A stretch of DNA of 32,233 bases, taken from contig BBXU01003238.1 of NCBI GenBank assembly GCA_001598975.1, forward strand, positions 1 to 32,233, in the 5' to 3' direction. Shown here piece by piece: positions 31,801 to 32,233 of this stretch; positions within the stretch are counted from its first letter, which is position 1, and every line of letters starts with the position of its first letter. The notes beneath the pieces were generated by a model. The model was not told the DNA's origin. It worked only from the letters and a program-made list of their open reading frames with translations, and did not search any database. A program made the position numbers and the translations under genes. Source of the DNA: Parachlorella kessleri. Taxonomy: Eukaryota > Chlorophyta > Trebouxiophyceae > Chlorellales > Chlorellaceae.

Positions 31801-31968
31801 CGCGGCACCCCAGCAGGCCCTTCACCACGCTGCGCCAGATCCTGGCTGATGCCCCCCTGGGGGTGCCCCGCAAGTACCGGGCCCTGGTGCGGGTGGTGGA
31901 TTACTCCCCGCAGGACCCGGCCCAGATGTGCAGCAGCAGTGCGGAGTGCGGGCTGGAGTCAGATGCAG
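28832..31968 (+). CDS. POT1: POT1-like telomere single-strand-binding protein, 3' end missing
   Basis: Exons seen: 28832-28958, 29094-29236, 29382-29480, 29734-29922, 30346-30437, 30635-30725, 31016-31183, 31399-31495, 31762-31968, with a donor (G|GTGGGG) after the last; 404 complete codons, further exons beyond the window. POT1 caps chromosome ends by binding the G-rich telomeric strand through tandem OB folds. OB1 signs: NLFAVVAEYSLPRRSAGTDY, NLQLVDPS, then PGDIIRLHRV and FAFCLFDS, equal to the Telo_bind pattern FGxPKKSKGTD(Y/F)...VDES...GDII. The RTF-rich stretch (ILHALRTFV, MRPGAFVDLVAQ) leads to OB2 with VVGYG...FVWDGTD (205-210) and LGSVAPGVGSVIKLRNIGL, TRTSKWAPW. The intron after exon 4 uses a GC donor. 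The start is the first ATG after a TATA box. The exon 2/3 junction is the least certain: the OB1 strand there is shorter than in plants. Confidence 0.85.
31368..31381 (+). repeat. 14-base poly-C tract upstream of a POT1 acceptor
   Basis: Fourteen C residues end 17 bases before the TAG acceptor of POT1 exon 8, as in the CNOT1 intron. Confidence 0.9.
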
Positions 31969-32233
31969 GTGGGGCGGGGCGGCAGGGCGGTTGCCTGCTT
32001 GATTTCTCTCTTTCCTGCCTGCTTGTTGTCTTCCGGATGCAAGATTGCAATGCGTGCCGTGGGTGGAGTGCCTTGTAGCAGGGATTGGCAGCACAGTGGC
32101 ATTGGAAGGGGTGGTAGGGTGTCGGGGGAGCAGCAAACAAAACCTGGCAGCTGCAGTGGACGCATGCATTGTAGACACTCGTTGGCCTAGCTGCACACTG
32201 GGCCTAGCTAGCATGCACAGCCCCCCCCCCCCC
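31969..32233 (+). other. Start of POT1 intron 9, ending in poly-C
   Basis: This is non-coding sequence after the donor at 31969, with no exon I can support. The window ends in 13 C residues (32221-32233), which may be the polypyrimidine tract before the next acceptor, by analogy with the two other long C runs. Confidence 0.45.

Noticed and set aside
1..32233. Search for tRNA, rRNA, CRISPR arrays, LTR or TIR transposons and viral genes
   Set aside because: By eye I saw no tRNA arm motifs, repeat-spacer arrays, reverse transcriptase or transposase motifs. A tRNAscan and a repeat-library search would be decisive.

Overview
This window looks like nuclear DNA from a green alga (core Chlorophyta). 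The genes are GC-rich and cut into many exons by short GT-AG introns of about 100-500 bases. The proteins are plant-lineage types, several with plastid targeting. TGTAA, the usual green-algal poly(A) signal, follows several stop codons. I cannot name a genus. There are no rRNA, tRNA, CRISPR or recognisable transposon genes. All exon models below were built by hand from protein similarity recalled from memory, splice consensus and reading-phase agreement; there is no transcript evidence.

Layout: ten protein-coding genes. (1) 2-828 (+): C-terminal end of CNOT1, the scaffold of the CCR4-NOT deadenylase. (2) 1744-8298 (+): anaphase-promoting complex subunit 5, 14 exons. (3) 8802-9415 (-): small subunit of serine palmitoyltransferase. 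(4) 10387-12239 (-): TLP18.3/TPM-domain thylakoid lumen protein. (5) 12886-18934 (-): long-form tRNase Z, 13 exons. (6) 19069-20827 (+): predicted plastid membrane protein resembling DUF3082. (7) 21349-24957 (-): plastid DEAD-box RNA helicase of the RH50 type. (8) 25185-26074 (+): VTC1-like (DUF202) polyphosphate-polymerase subunit. (9) 27105-28229 (-): secreted proline-rich protein with a Cys-rich PAN/apple-like module. (10) 28832 to beyond the window end (+): POT1-type telomere-binding protein, nine exons visible.

The genes do not form a pathway or an operon; this is an ordinary gene-dense eukaryotic neighbourhood. Three pairs are head-to-head: tRNase Z with the DUF3082-like gene (134 bases apart), RH50 with VTC1 (227 bases) and the proline-rich protein with POT1 (602 bases). 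The first two probably share promoters. A loose theme is RNA and plastid housekeeping: tRNase Z, RH50, TLP18.3, the DUF3082-like protein and CNOT1.

The most interesting details are structural. A perfect 65-bp tandem duplication copies the 3' splice site of APC5 intron 2. POT1 has a GC-AG intron. A 144-base stop-free in-frame intron sits in the DUF3082-like gene. TLP18.3 has a stop codon embedded in a perfect splice donor. tRNase Z has an Arg-rich presequence, an internal start and an NLS-like motif. I found no convincing new multi-gene system.
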